DNA of 64,000 bases. It comes from Tritrichomonas musculus (Eukaryota > Parabasalia > Tritrichomonadida > Tritrichomonadidae). The notes beneath the pieces were generated by a model that was given only the letters and a program-made list of their open reading frames with translations, was not told where the DNA came from and made no database searches. Below are positions 11,379 through 23,552 of this stretch, piece after piece. Each line of letters opens with the position of its first letter. Positions within the stretch are counted from its first letter, which is position 1. The position numbers and the translations under genes were made by a program. The stretch spans positions 2,651,501 through 2,715,500 of the forward strand of contig JAPFFF010000005.1 in NCBI GenBank assembly GCA_039105265.1, given 5' to 3'.

Positions 11379-11940
11379 ATCTCAAATGATAAACTTAATA
11401 AATTCTACAAACAATATCCTTAGTTTAAACCTAAATAAACAAGCTATGATCGATATCTAATATATAATAAATTTCAATAAAAGTTTGATGATTTTATTTT
11501 CTACTTCTGAATTCCTATTTTTATTATAAAAAACAATTCATCTGAAAACATTCAAAACCTTTTTTAAAAATTGTGAGAGGAAAGTGTAGATATTGATGAA
11601 ATTACAAAATCTCATTTTAATTATACAAATCACTTTGGTTTGAAGGAAATCACATTCAAAGCAATGGCATTTGAATAATTTGGAAGTAAATACCAAACAC
11701 TTGATCAATTATTCAAAAAGATTTAATTCTCCATATTTTTGATTTAATTATATATTATACGAGTTTACTGAATATATTTTTATATTTATTTTGTTAAATA
11801 TTCATTCTTTTAAAAAGATAAAAGATTTTCAATTTTCTCTCTAAACCTTTGAAAATTTTTTTTTCCAAAATTTTATGAGGCCATTTATGTATTCAATTAT
11901 TTGTGCCATATAAATTACATTTTATTTTTGTTTGCAAGAA
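11379..11940. other. Non-coding spacer before BspA copy B2
   Basis: This matches the spacer at 4828 with minor differences. No gene is seen. Confidence 0.6.
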
Positions 11941-13713
11941 ATGCTTGATCAGCTAATCTGCCAATTTAATTTGATGAAAGATGAAATCAATGAAATAAAA
12001 AAATCATCACAAAGGAATTTGGATCAAGAAAGACGACTAATCGATGAAAAATCGTCTAATCTTCAAAACGAAATTGAAGAACTGAAGAAAGAAATCAACC
12101 AAATAACACGAAATGATATCCCAGATTTAACGCAGAACATTAGCCAAATAAAGAGAGAAATAAGCCAAATAACACGAAATGATATCCCAGATTTAACGCA
12201 GAACATTACCGAAATAAAGAGAGAAATGAGTGACCATAAGACGCAAGAAAAAAACAACGACCTCAATCTACAAAAAGAAATCACGCAAATAAAAGATGAC
12301 GTTGTAAAACTCAAAGACGATCAAGAAAAAAAGGCAGATAAAGAATCTGTGATAGATCTTGAAGGCAGTCAGCAAGCATTCCAAGAAAAATACGAGGAAG
12401 AAAAAGTGATGATCAAAGATGATCTTTTAAAACTGAAAGAAAAAATCAACAAAATCAACAAATTTGTCTTTTTGCTTGACACCAATAAAACTTTTTTTGG
12501 AACGACGTGGAAAGTTACGAAAGTTCTGCACGACGAAGGAATTCTTAGAACACGTGAATTTCAGGAGCAACTGAGTGAATTCTCGCATTTTAATGTTGAG
12601 ATTGAATACCCATCTGATGAATTTGAAGCAATTTACTCCGAAGTCTTATCACTGAAAAGATCTGGTACGACAGAATTGACAATTTCTATCTTTGTCACAG
12701 GCTCCACCAATAATTATTTTCAAGAAAACAAAGAAATAAATTCACTGAAATTTGACTCCTCGATAACTGAAATCGAAGAATCATCATTTGCAAGATGTTC
12801 ATTGCTTTCAAGTGTTTCAATTCCTTCATCTGTAACATCCATTGGAAATTCTGCTTTCAGTAGATGTTCATCGCTTTCAAGTGTTTCAATTCCTTCATCT
12901 GTAACATCCATTGGAAATTCTGCTTTCGAAGGATGTTCATCGCTTTCAAGTGTTTCAATTCCTTCATCTGTAACATCCATTGGAGGTGGTGCTTTCAGTG
13001 GATGTTCATCGCTTTCAAGTGTTTCAATTCCTTCATCTGTGACATCCATTGGAGATTGGGCTTTCAGTGGATGTTCATCGCTTTCAAGTGTTTCAATTCC
13101 TTCATCTGTGACATCCATTGGAGATTGGGCTTTCAGTGGATGTTCATCGCTTTCAAGTGTTTCAATTCCTTCATCTGTGACATCCATTAGATATTTTGCT
13201 TTCGAAGGATGTTCATCGCTTTCAAGTGTTTCAATTCCTTCATCTGTAACATCCATTGGAAATGGTGCTTTCAGTGGATGTTCATCGCTTTCAAGTGTTT
13301 CAATTCCTTCATCTGTAACATCCATTGGAGATTTTGCTTTCTATAGATGTTCATCGCTTTCAAGTGTTTCAATTCCTTCATCTGTAACATCCATTGGAGA
13401 TTCTGCTTTCAGAGGATGTTCATCGCTTTCAAGTGTTTCAATTCCTTCATCTGTAACATCCATTGGAATTTGTGCTTTCGAAGGATGTTCATCGCTTTCA
13501 AGTGTTTCAATTCCTTCATCTGTAACATCCATTAGATATTCTGCTTTCTGTGGATGTTCATCGCTTTCAAGTGTTTCAATTCCTTCATCTGTAACATCCA
13601 TTGGAGATTCTGCTTTCTGTGGATGTTCATCGCTTTCGAGTGTTTCAATTCCTTCACTTTTCAATGCAGAATCCCTTGGAATTTCGCCAAGTGTCAAAGT
13701 GATAAGAATATGA
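11941..13713 (+). CDS. Coiled-coil/BspA-like LRR protein, intact copy B2
   Basis: The start is ATG 11941 (MLDQLICQFNL), giving 590 residues. Residues 1 to about 185 are a charged coiled coil, with two 22-residue modules around ITRNDIPDLTQNI. Residues about 185-275 form a compact linker (TTWKVTKVLHDEGILRTREF). About 280-573 hold twelve complete 23-residue BspA repeats, followed by the cap LFNAESLGISPSVKVIRI. There is no signal peptide, membrane segment or lipidation site, so it is predicted cytoplasmic and possibly oligomeric through the coil. This differs from the surface BspA proteins usually discussed. Two adjacent repeats (GDWAFSGC) are identical, a sign of recent repeat gain. Confidence 0.93.
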   Translation: MLDQLICQFNLMKDEINEIKKSSQRNLDQERRLIDEKSSNLQNEIEELKKEINQITRNDIPDLTQNISQIKREISQITRNDIPDLTQNITEIKREMSDHKTQEKNNDLNLQKEITQIKDDVVKLKDDQEKKADKESVIDLEGSQQAFQEKYEEEKVMIKDDLLKLKEKINKINKFVFLLDTNKTFFGTTWKVTKVLHDEGILRTREFQEQLSEFSHFNVEIEYPSDEFEAIYSEVLSLKRSGTTELTISIFVTGSTNNYFQENKEINSLKFDSSITEIEESSFARCSLLSSVSIPSSVTSIGNSAFSRCSSLSSVSIPSSVTSIGNSAFEGCSSLSSVSIPSSVTSIGGGAFSGCSSLSSVSIPSSVTSIGDWAFSGCSSLSSVSIPSSVTSIGDWAFSGCSSLSSVSIPSSVTSIRYFAFEGCSSLSSVSIPSSVTSIGNGAFSGCSSLSSVSIPSSVTSIGDFAFYRCSSLSSVSIPSSVTSIGDSAFRGCSSLSSVSIPSSVTSIGICAFEGCSSLSSVSIPSSVTSIRYSAFCGCSSLSSVSIPSSVTSIGDSAFCGCSSLSSVSIPSLFNAESLGISPSVKVIRI

Positions 13714-14029
13714 ATTCTGAAAGAAACAAATGGAGATGAATATATCGACGATTAAAATCGCCAATAATCGAATAATTTTTCGATAAATTTTTTAATTGTC
13801 TGAAGTAAGTATCTAGTTAAAATCGTGTTTATATTCTACAAACTCCAACGGAGCCAGGATTCTTCACTAAATCAATTTTCTAAATTTCTTCTTTCTCTTT
13901 TTTCATTTAATCCAAACCAATTCACCTCAAATTCACCATTTTTAACTGAAAATGCTCTAAAAATATTATTTCCCTATAAATATCTATCTTTTAATAATCA
14001 TCAGAATTGAACTTTGTATTAAAAAGCTT

Positions 14030-14480
14030 CGCATTTCAAATGTTGTAATGATGTGATTAAAAATTATTGTGATGGTTTCTTCTTCGATCAAACTAATCAG
14101 CGTCAAAAATGTCCTGTCGGTTGCAAGTACTGAATCCAAGATTAAAACGAATGACACAAGTGCGCAGGATGCATTGATGGTCACCAATCAGTTGACAATG
14201 CTTGCACAGCTCTTCCTGTCGATTCATGTACATAACAAAAGCACAGTTCATACGACAACACCGATAGTAATGACAATATTCATATTATCATTAAAAAGGC
14301 GACAATTGGTTCTTACAAATCTCAAACAATTGGAGATTTTGTTGATGTTTTAAATTGTGATTTTATTGCACGTGACATGACCATCTCTTCTTGCACTTCA
14401 AACAATAGCAGTGAAGGTATTCTCATCAACAGCTACCAACAAGAAAAGAATCCACAAGTATCAATCATTATATAAAGTTT
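14030..14480 (+). pseudogene. Decayed cysteine-rich surface-protein remnant (C2)
   Basis: I see no difference from C1 in this stretch. The 316 bp before it contain no gene. Confidence 0.5.
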
Positions 14481-15691
14481 GATTCATGTCAGGATATTTG
14501 GCCAATGATTCATATTTCATTGATTGAGAATCAAAGTCTCAAAAGAAAAGCATAATTTAAAGATCATGTCATGCAAATTCTATTCAAATTCAAAGAATGC
14601 AATGAATACGATGTTCTCAAAAATTGAGATAGCCGATCAAGTTTTCAATTCAGAAAACAATTCTTTGAATATCAAATTACTGTCAACTGTTGCAGCTGCA
14701 GTGATAATTTGCGTTGCTATTTTGGCTACATTGACAATGAAAAAAGAAGTAACATTAATAATGACATTTCATTGATCCAAGAAAAAGAAAATTGATTTTC
14801 ACTTACTTCTTTAAAAAATATTAGATGCAAAACATCAATTCTTTTTATATACTCTTTTTGAATGAACATTTTTTGATGAAAATAACTTTTTTTTTTTTTT
14901 TTTTTTTTTTTTGATCACTCTCTATTTTTTCATTCAACGACATTTAAACATATCGTATTTATTCGCCTGTCCGAAAATCATTTAAAATATTTTGATTTGA
15001 ATTTATGATATAGTTTACATGCAAATACTTCATTATGTAATACTTTTCAAGATCATTTGCATCAAGCGTAAGGTATAATACTTAAATTATTCACTCAGAG
15101 TCAAAAATCTGTCATTGTTATAAAATAGTGATTCTTATTCAAAAAGCATTCAAGAAATACAATAAAAATTTGGATTTTGAAAAAAGTCAAGTTCCTTAAC
15201 AATAATGGAGACATGATGAAATATAGGATGAATATTTAGAAATATATTTAGTAGTCATTTTACATTCAATAAAATGGAAGCGGTTGCTATATAAAGATCC
15301 AGAAGAAAGGAAAAAGAAATGCTGCTACTTACAGAATGGATGAAGCTTTTTATCAAAAAGTAATCGCTTTGATTTTACTTATATATTATCATTTATGGAA
15401 GTAGATGTAATAGAAAATGGCGGTTATCATAGATATAGATAGCATGAAATCACTTTTGACGATATCGGTGTTTATTTGGTCAAAGATTTTAATAAGATAA
15501 TAAAGAACTTCTCCTTAAAGATTATCATCTAATAATAAAGATATATCCACTTGAAGTAATCCAAATTTGGTCGATTTCTTCTCTCCATTTATAATTATTT
15601 CAACATAAATCAAATCAAATCAAATCAAAGATATCGGAATTAATTCCATCGTCTGAACTGAACAATGATTAAGTCATATCACCATTTGATA
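14481..15691. other. Non-coding spacer with a T26 run
   Basis: The T run is at 14887-14912, exactly 6843 bp after the one at 8044. No gene is seen. Confidence 0.7.
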
Positions 15692-16516
15692 TTAAGTGAT
15701 CTTCAAATAGTTTGCATTAAGGAGGTATTCAATTGTTGGACGTTTATGTGCGTCATATGTGAGGCATTGTTTAACGATTTTCTTCAATTTTTTGTTTTTC
15801 ATTTTAATTTCGAGCTTTCTTTCGAGATGAATCATGATATCTTCATATGGCAAACGTCCTTGAGAGAATGCGAAAATAACAACACCGACTGACCAAACTT
15901 CTGCTTTGAAGAAGTCGAAATCTTTTGAGAAGAAGAATTCTGGAGCGAGATATAGTGGCGATCCTCTTCTCTTTTTAGCATATGGACAATCAAAGTTAAT
16001 TGAAAAACCGAAATCGCACAATTTCGTGTTGTAGTTTTCATCAGCCAAAATATTTTCGCATTTGATATCGCAGTGAGAGACGTTCATTTTGTGAAGATAT
16101 GAAACAGCTTCTAAAAAGCCTCTGATCATTCTCTTGTTTTCATTCTTTCTTCTGTTTTTGAGAAAACCATCGTTAACAAAATCGAACAATGATCCACGTG
16201 AACAGAATTCTTCAATGATGACGAATAATTTTTGGTTTTGTTCATTTTCGATTTCGAAAGCTTCGTATAACTTGACAATATTTGGATGGTTAACTATTGA
16301 AAGAATTTTGGCTTCATTTTTAATAAATGTTTCTGATAATGTTTGTTCTCCTTCCTTCATGTAACAAAATTTGGCTGCGAAAATTTCTTTTGTTTCTTTT
16401 TTCATGACTTTGAATACAGAACCAAATGATCCTTCTCCAATTTTTTTCTTAACTATATAACCATTGAATGAAGAAGGAATTTGAACTTCTTCAGAATCAA
16501 TTAAAATAGAATGCAT
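15692..16516 (-). CDS. Serine/threonine protein kinase, B-type copy K3
   Basis: The protein is identical to K2 (N76, A158) over all 274 residues. All kinase motifs listed for K1 are present. Confidence 0.95.
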   Translation of the reverse strand: MHSILIDSEEVQIPSSFNGYIVKKKIGEGSFGSVFKVMKKETKEIFAAKFCYMKEGEQTLSETFIKNEAKILSIVNHPNIVKLYEAFEIENEQNQKLFVIIEEFCSRGSLFDFVNDGFLKNRRKNENKRMIRGFLEAVSYLHKMNVSHCDIKCENILADENYNTKLCDFGFSINFDCPYAKKRRGSPLYLAPEFFFSKDFDFFKAEVWSVGVVIFAFSQGRLPYEDIMIHLERKLEIKMKNKKLKKIVKQCLTYDAHKRPTIEYLLNANYLKIT

Positions 16517-16709
16517 TAATTAAAAATGAAGAATTAATTTCATATATATTAATAGGAAATTTTTAAAAATTTTTTAAAATTTTTCATTCAAAAAGTTTTT
16601 CATAGAATTGCTAAAAAAATTCCATTTTTAGATCTACTCAAATTTAATAGCCTTAAAATTCCCTAAAGACAAAAACATCATTTTCTAATGAAAAAAGTGC
16701 CAAAAATTG

Positions 16710-18221
16710 ATGTCTATTCACACACCAAAACAAATTCTTGAAATTCATAAATTAATTGTTAATGATTCACTTATGGAAGTTAATGTAAAAGTTGATGAAC
16801 GAGAAGATATTATAAAATCTATCACACAATATCGTCATGAACTTATTCCAGACATTATTCCATTATGTTCTATTGTTGTTTCCCATCGTGCAAGCAGCAG
16901 CATTTCAAAAGAAGATTTTGCTATCAAAATAGATGAAATTTGCAAAAAGTTTGGTTCTATAATTAAAAGTAAATCTAATTATCAAGAATCAGAGAAAAGT
17001 CATATTAATCAAGAATTTCTTAGAATTCGATTGCTCACAGGTGAATTTGCTATTCCTTTTGCAGGGGAGGTTCAAAAAGCAATTGGAAATGGCGATAAAG
17101 TTATTCTCAGAATACCATCCAAAATTGTTCCTCTCTGTCTTTTGAATCGGCAAGAAGTTATTGAAACAATTGAAGAATGGATCCAAAATCAAGGCTTACA
17201 ACTTCACACGGCAGATTTCAAGTATTGTGGAAGTTGACAAGAAATTGGAAATGCAATGATACTTCTTGCAAACAAAGAAACTCAACCAAAGATTCCTTAC
17301 AAGTCATTCACTATTCCAGGATGAAATGAAACTTCTAAAGTAATGTCAGCAATGAATCACAAGAATAGTAATTTTTCACTTGATTCAAGGTTGGGAATCA
17401 ACAAAACAGCACGTCTCATATATGTTCCAAATGACATCGAAGATGAAATTGTCCAAGATTTCATCGATTCAATCAATTTGAAGGAGAAAAAGAAAATCGA
17501 TGAAAACGAAAAAGAACAAGAAATTATTAATGATTATTTTTATTGTTGTGAAGAAACAGCAGTTTTGTCTTGTCTTCAAAAGCCTCTATATCAAAAAACA
17601 GGTTCTGTTAAAATGTTAAACTACTGTGTAACTTGTGCATATGACGCATTTAAGAACAGCGTTGAACGCTTGTTTGATCAAGAAGAAGATAAACCAATAA
17701 TGGACATATTATGTGAAAACACCGAAAAAATTGATTTCATTGATTTACTTAGTAATTTCACAGATGAAGCATGTCCAGAAATTCCTCTTGGTCAATTATT
17801 GTAACGAAGACTTGGCTTTCAGCACTTATTTATCAATCTTTGCATTCATCTTCATATTTCGACTTTTGTCCAAATTATCGAGCAATTTTACTTAGACCTA
17901 AAAATGGTAAAAATAAATGCAGCCAACCCTGCTGCCATATGTTTTTGTGTCCAGGATTCCAAAAATAAGCATTTTCCAGGTAAATGCAAATTTGCTCTTG
18001 AATTGCCTCCAGGATTTAGGATTTGTCCGGGCTGTAAAAGACCTTTTGAAAAAGCCGAAAGATGCAATCATATATCGTGCAAATGTGGAAAGCATTTCTG
18101 CCATTATTGCTGTTTTGGACCATGCGATGATGGCTCACCAATATATGCTCATTTGTCAGAAAAACATGGCGGTTGTTTTAATGATCCTCCTGATTACATG
18201 AAATATCGCCTTCATAAATAA
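16710..18221 (+). pseudogene. RBR-type zinc-finger gene, full-length copy R3
   Basis: It is identical in translation to R2, with the same three in-frame stops shifted by 6843 bp (17235, 17322, 17802). Shared stops mean they arose before the B unit duplicated. Confidence 0.6.
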
Positions 18222-18783
18222 ATCTCAAATGATAAACTTAATAAATTCTACAAACAATATCCTTAGTTTAAACCTAAATAAACAAGCTATGATCGATATC
18301 TAATATATAATAAATTTCAATAAAAGTTTGATGATTTTATTTTCTACTTCTGAATTCCTATTTTTATTATAAAAAACAATTCATCTGAAAACATTCAAAA
18401 CCTTTTTTAAAAATTGTGAGAGGAAAGTGTAGATATTGATGAAATTACAAAATCTCATTTTAATTATACAAATCACTTTGGTTTGAAGGAAATCACATTC
18501 AAAGCAATGGCATTTGAATAATTTGGAAGTAAATACCAAACACTTGATCAATTATTCAAAAAGATTTAATTCTCCATATTTTTGATTTAATTATATATTA
18601 TACGAGTTTACTGAATATATTTTTATATTTATTTTGTTAAATATTCATTCTTTTAAAAAGATAAAAGATTTTCAATTTTCTCTCTAAACCTTTGAAAATT
18701 TTTTTTTCCAAAATTTTATGAGGCCATTTATGTATTCAATTATTTGTGCCATATAAATTACATTTTATTTTTGTTTGCAAGAA
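18222..18783. other. Non-coding spacer before BspA copy B3
   Basis: This is the same spacer sequence as at 11379. No gene is seen. Confidence 0.6.
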
Positions 18784-20556
18784 ATGCTTGATCAGCTAAT
18801 CTGCCAATTTAATTTGATGAAAGATGAAATCAATGAAATAAAAAAATCATCACAAAGGAATTTGGATCAAGAAAGACGACTAATCGATGAAAAATCGTCT
18901 AATCTTCAAAACGAAATTGAAGAACTGAAGAAAGAAATCAACCAAATAACACGAAATGATATCCCAGATTTAACGCAGAACATTAGCCAAATAAAGAGAG
19001 AAATAAGCCAAATAACACGAAATGATATCCCAGATTTAACGCAGAACATTACCGAAATAAAGAGAGAAATGAGTGACCATAAGACGCAAGAAAAAAACAA
19101 CGACCTCAATCTACAAAAAGAAATCACGCAAATAAAAGATGACGTTGTAAAACTCAAAGACGATCAAGAAAAAAAGGCAGATAAAGAATCTGTGATAGAT
19201 CTTGAAGGCAGTCAGCAAGCATTCCAAGAAAAATACGAGGAAGAAAAAGTGATGATCAAAGATGATCTTTTAAAACTGAAAGAAAAAATCAACAAAATCA
19301 ACAAATTTGTCTTTTTGCTTGACACCAATAAAACTTTTTTTGGAACGACGTGGAAAGTTACGAAAGTTCTGCACGACGAAGGAATTCTTAGAACACGTGA
19401 ATTTCAGGAGCAACTGAGTGAATTCTCGCATTTTAATGTTGAGATTGAATACCCATCTGATGAATTTGAAGCAATTTACTCCGAAGTCTTATCACTGAAA
19501 AGATCTGGTACGACAGAATTGACAATTTCTATCTTTGTCACAGGCTCCACCAATAATTATTTTCAAGAAAACAAAGAAATAAATTCACTGAAATTTGACT
19601 CCTCGATAACTGAAATCGAAGAATCATCATTTGCAAGATGTTCATTGCTTTCAAGTGTTTCAATTCCTTCATCTGTAACATCCATTGGAAATTCTGCTTT
19701 CAGTAGATGTTCATCGCTTTCAAGTGTTTCAATTCCTTCATCTGTAACATCCATTGGAAATTCTGCTTTCGAAGGATGTTCATCGCTTTCAAGTGTTTCA
19801 ATTCCTTCATCTGTAACATCCATTGGAGGTGGTGCTTTCAGTGGATGTTCATCGCTTTCAAGTGTTTCAATTCCTTCATCTGTGACATCCATTGGAGATT
19901 GGGCTTTCAGTGGATGTTCATCGCTTTCAAGTGTTTCAATTCCTTCATCTGTGACATCCATTGGAGATTGGGCTTTCAGTGGATGTTCATCGCTTTCAAG
20001 TGTTTCAATTCCTTCATCTGTGACATCCATTAGATATTTTGCTTTCGAAGGATGTTCATCGCTTTCAAGTGTTTCAATTCCTTCATCTGTAACATCCATT
20101 GGAAATGGTGCTTTCAGTGGATGTTCATCGCTTTCAAGTGTTTCAATTCCTTCATCTGTAACATCCATTGGAGATTTTGCTTTCTATAGATGTTCATCGC
20201 TTTCAAGTGTTTCAATTCCTTCATCTGTAACATCCATTGGAGATTCTGCTTTCAGAGGATGTTCATCGCTTTCAAGTGTTTCAATTCCTTCATCTGTAAC
20301 ATCCATTGGAATTTGTGCTTTCGAAGGATGTTCATCGCTTTCAAGTGTTTCAATTCCTTCATCTGTAACATCCATTAGATATTCTGCTTTCTGTGGATGT
20401 TCATCGCTTTCAAGTGTTTCAATTCCTTCATCTGTAACATCCATTGGAGATTCTGCTTTCTGTGGATGTTCATCGCTTTCGAGTGTTTCAATTCCTTCAC
20501 TTTTCAATGCAGAATCCCTTGGAATTTCGCCAAGTGTCAAAGTGATAAGAATATGA
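18784..20556 (+). CDS. Coiled-coil/BspA-like LRR protein, intact copy B3
   Basis: The protein is identical to B2 over its whole length, including every variable LRR position and the doubled GDWAFSGC repeat. LRR tracts usually diverge fast by slippage, so identity here is the best sign that the B unit duplicated very recently. Confidence 0.93.
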   Translation: MLDQLICQFNLMKDEINEIKKSSQRNLDQERRLIDEKSSNLQNEIEELKKEINQITRNDIPDLTQNISQIKREISQITRNDIPDLTQNITEIKREMSDHKTQEKNNDLNLQKEITQIKDDVVKLKDDQEKKADKESVIDLEGSQQAFQEKYEEEKVMIKDDLLKLKEKINKINKFVFLLDTNKTFFGTTWKVTKVLHDEGILRTREFQEQLSEFSHFNVEIEYPSDEFEAIYSEVLSLKRSGTTELTISIFVTGSTNNYFQENKEINSLKFDSSITEIEESSFARCSLLSSVSIPSSVTSIGNSAFSRCSSLSSVSIPSSVTSIGNSAFEGCSSLSSVSIPSSVTSIGGGAFSGCSSLSSVSIPSSVTSIGDWAFSGCSSLSSVSIPSSVTSIGDWAFSGCSSLSSVSIPSSVTSIRYFAFEGCSSLSSVSIPSSVTSIGNGAFSGCSSLSSVSIPSSVTSIGDFAFYRCSSLSSVSIPSSVTSIGDSAFRGCSSLSSVSIPSSVTSIGICAFEGCSSLSSVSIPSSVTSIRYSAFCGCSSLSSVSIPSSVTSIGDSAFCGCSSLSSVSIPSLFNAESLGISPSVKVIRI

Positions 20557-20872
20557 ATTCTGAAAGAAACAAATGGAGATGAATATATCGACGATTAAAA
20601 TCGCCAATAATCGAATAATTTTTCGATAAATTTTTTAATTGTCTGAAGTAAGTATCTAGTTAAAATCGTGTTTATATTCTACAAACTCCAACGGAGCCAG
20701 GATTCTTCACTAAATCAATTTTCTAAATTTCTTCTTTCTCTTTTTTCATTTAATCCAAACCAATTCACCTCAAATTCACCATTTTTAACTGAAAATGCTC
20801 TAAAAATATTATTTCCCTATAAATATCTATCTTTTAATAATCATCAGAATTGAACTTTGTATTAAAAAGCTT

Positions 20873-21323
20873 CGCATTTCAAATGTTGTAATGATGTGAT
20901 TAAAAATTATTGTGATGGTTTCTTCTTCGATCAAACTAATCAGCGTCAAAAATGTCCTGTCGGTTGCAAGTACTGAATCCAAGATTAAAACGAATGACAC
21001 AAGTGCGCAGGATGCATTGATGGTCACCAATCAGTTGACAATGCTTGCACAGCTCTTCCTGTCGATTCATGTACATAACAAAAGCACAGTTCATACGACA
21101 ACACCGATAGTAATGACAATATTCATATTATCATTAAAAAGGCGACAATTGGTTCTTACAAATCTCAAACAATTGGAGATTTTGTTGATGTTTTAAATTG
21201 TGATTTTATTGCACGTGACATGACCATCTCTTCTTGCACTTCAAACAATAGCAGTGAAGGTATTCTCATCAACAGCTACCAACAAGAAAAGAATCCACAA
21301 GTATCAATCATTATATAAAGTTT
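20873..21323 (+). pseudogene. Decayed cysteine-rich surface-protein remnant (C3)
   Basis: It is the same as C1 and C2. It is followed by an A-type kinase, so the switch from B-type to A-type sequence lies between here and about 22740. Confidence 0.5.
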
Positions 21324-22534
21324 GATTCATGTCAGGATATTTGGCCAATGATTCATATTTCATTGATTGAGAATCAAAGTCTCAAAAGAAAAGCATAATT
21401 TAAAGATCATGTCATGCAAATTCTATTCAAATTCAAAGAATGCAATGAATACGATGTTCTCAAAAATTGAGATAGCCGATCAAGTTTTCAATTCAGAAAA
21501 CAATTCTTTGAATATCAAATTACTGTCAACTGTTGCAGCTGCAGTGATAATTTGCGTTGCTATTTTGGCTACATTGACAATGAAAAAAGAAGTAACATTA
21601 ATAATGACATTTCATTGATCCAAGAAAAAGAAAATTGATTTTCACTTACTTCTTTAAAAAATATTAGATGCAAAACATCAATTCTTTTTATATACTCTTT
21701 TTGAATGAACATTTTTTGATGAAAATAACTTTTTTTTTTTTTTTTTTTTTTTTTTGATCACTCTCTATTTTTTCATTCAACGACATTTAAACATATCGTA
21801 TTTATTCGCCTGTCCGAAAATCATTTAAAATATTTTGATTTGAATTTATGATATAGTTTACATGCAAATACTTCATTATGTAATACTTTTCAAGATCATT
21901 TGCATCAAGCGTAAGGTATAATACTTAAATTATTCACTCAGAGTCAAAAATCTGTCATTGTTATAAAATAGTGATTCTTATTCAAAAAGCATTCAAGAAA
22001 TACAATAAAAATTTGGATTTTGAAAAAAGTCAAGTTCCTTAACAATAATGGAGACATGATGAAATATAGGATGAATATTTAGAAATATATTTAGTAGTCA
22101 TTTTACATTCAATAAAATGGAAGCGGTTGCTATATAAAGATCCAGAAGAAAGGAAAAAGAAATGCTGCTACTTACAGAATGGATGAAGCTTTTTATCAAA
22201 AAGTAATCGCTTTGATTTTACTTATATATTATCATTTATGGAAGTAGATGTAATAGAAAATGGCGGTTATCATAGATATAGATAGCATGAAATCACTTTT
22301 GACGATATCGGTGTTTATTTGGTCAAAGATTTTAATAAGATAATAAAGAACTTCTCCTTAAAGATTATCATCTAATAATAAAGATATATCCACTTGAAGT
22401 AATCCAAATTTGGTCGATTTCTTCTCTCCATTTATAATTATTTCAACATAAATCAAATCAAATCAAATCAAAGATATCGGAATTAATTCCATCGTCTGAA
22501 CTGAACAATGATTAAGTCATATCACCATTTGATA
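21324..22534. other. Non-coding spacer with a T26 run
   Basis: The T run is at 21730-21755. The spacer keeps the B-type base in TAGATAGCATG (22280 region), while the kinase that follows is A-type. No gene is seen. Confidence 0.7.
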
Positions 22535-23359
22535 TTAAGTGATCTTCAAATAGTTTGCATTAAGGAGGTATTCAATTGTTGGACGTTTATGTGCGTCATA
22601 TGTGAGGCATTGTTTAACGATTTTCTTCAATTTTTTGTTTTTCATTTTAATTTCGAGCTTTCTTTCGAGATGAATCATGATATCTTCATATGGCAAACGT
22701 CCTTGAGAGAATGCGAAAATAACAACACCGACTGACCAAACTTCTGCTTTAAAGAAGTCGAAATCTTTTGAGAAGAAGAATTCTGGAGCGAGATATAGTG
22801 GCGATCCTCTTCTCTTTTTAGCATATGGACAATCAAAGTTAATTGAAAAACCGAAATCGCACAATTTCGTGTTGTAGTTTTCATCAACCAAAATATTTTC
22901 GCATTTGATATCGCAGTGAGAGACGTTCATTTTGTGAAGATATGAAACAGCTTCTAAAAAGCCTCTGATCATTCTCTTGTTTTCATTCTTTCTTCTGTTT
23001 TTGAGAAAACCATCGTTAACAAAATCGAACAATGATCCACGTGAACAGAATTCTTCGATGATGACGAATAATTTTTGGTTTTGTTCATTTTCGATTTCGA
23101 AAGCTTCGTATAACTTGACAATATTTGGATGGTCAACTATTGAAAGAATTTTGGCTTCATTTTTAATAAATGTTTCTGATAATGTTTGTTCTCCTTCCTT
23201 CATGTAACAAAATTTCGCTGCGAAAATTTCTTTTGTTTCTTTTTTCATGACTTTGAATACAGAACCAAATGATCCTTCTCCAATTTTTTTCTTAACTATA
23301 TAACCATTGAATGAAGAAGGAATTTGAACTTCTTCAGAATCAATTAAAATAGAATGCAT
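22535..23359 (-). CDS. Serine/threonine protein kinase, A-type copy K4
   Basis: The protein is identical to K1 (D76, V158) and so differs from the two copies between them. It is complete, with the Gly loop, K49, the HCD loop, DFG and APE. Confidence 0.95.
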   Translation of the reverse strand: MHSILIDSEEVQIPSSFNGYIVKKKIGEGSFGSVFKVMKKETKEIFAAKFCYMKEGEQTLSETFIKNEAKILSIVDHPNIVKLYEAFEIENEQNQKLFVIIEEFCSRGSLFDFVNDGFLKNRRKNENKRMIRGFLEAVSYLHKMNVSHCDIKCENILVDENYNTKLCDFGFSINFDCPYAKKRRGSPLYLAPEFFFSKDFDFFKAEVWSVGVVIFAFSQGRLPYEDIMIHLERKLEIKMKNKKLKKIVKQCLTYDAHKRPTIEYLLNANYLKIT

Positions 23360-23552
23360 TAATTAAAAATGAAGAATTAATTTCATATATATTAATAGGA
23401 ATTTTTTAAAAATTTTTTAAAATTTTTCATTCAAAAAGTTTTTCATAGAATTGCTAAAAAAATTCCATTTTTAGATCTACTCAAATTTAATAGCCTTAAA
23501 ATTCCCTAAAGACAAAAACATCATTTTCTAATGAAAAAAGTGCCAAAAATTG

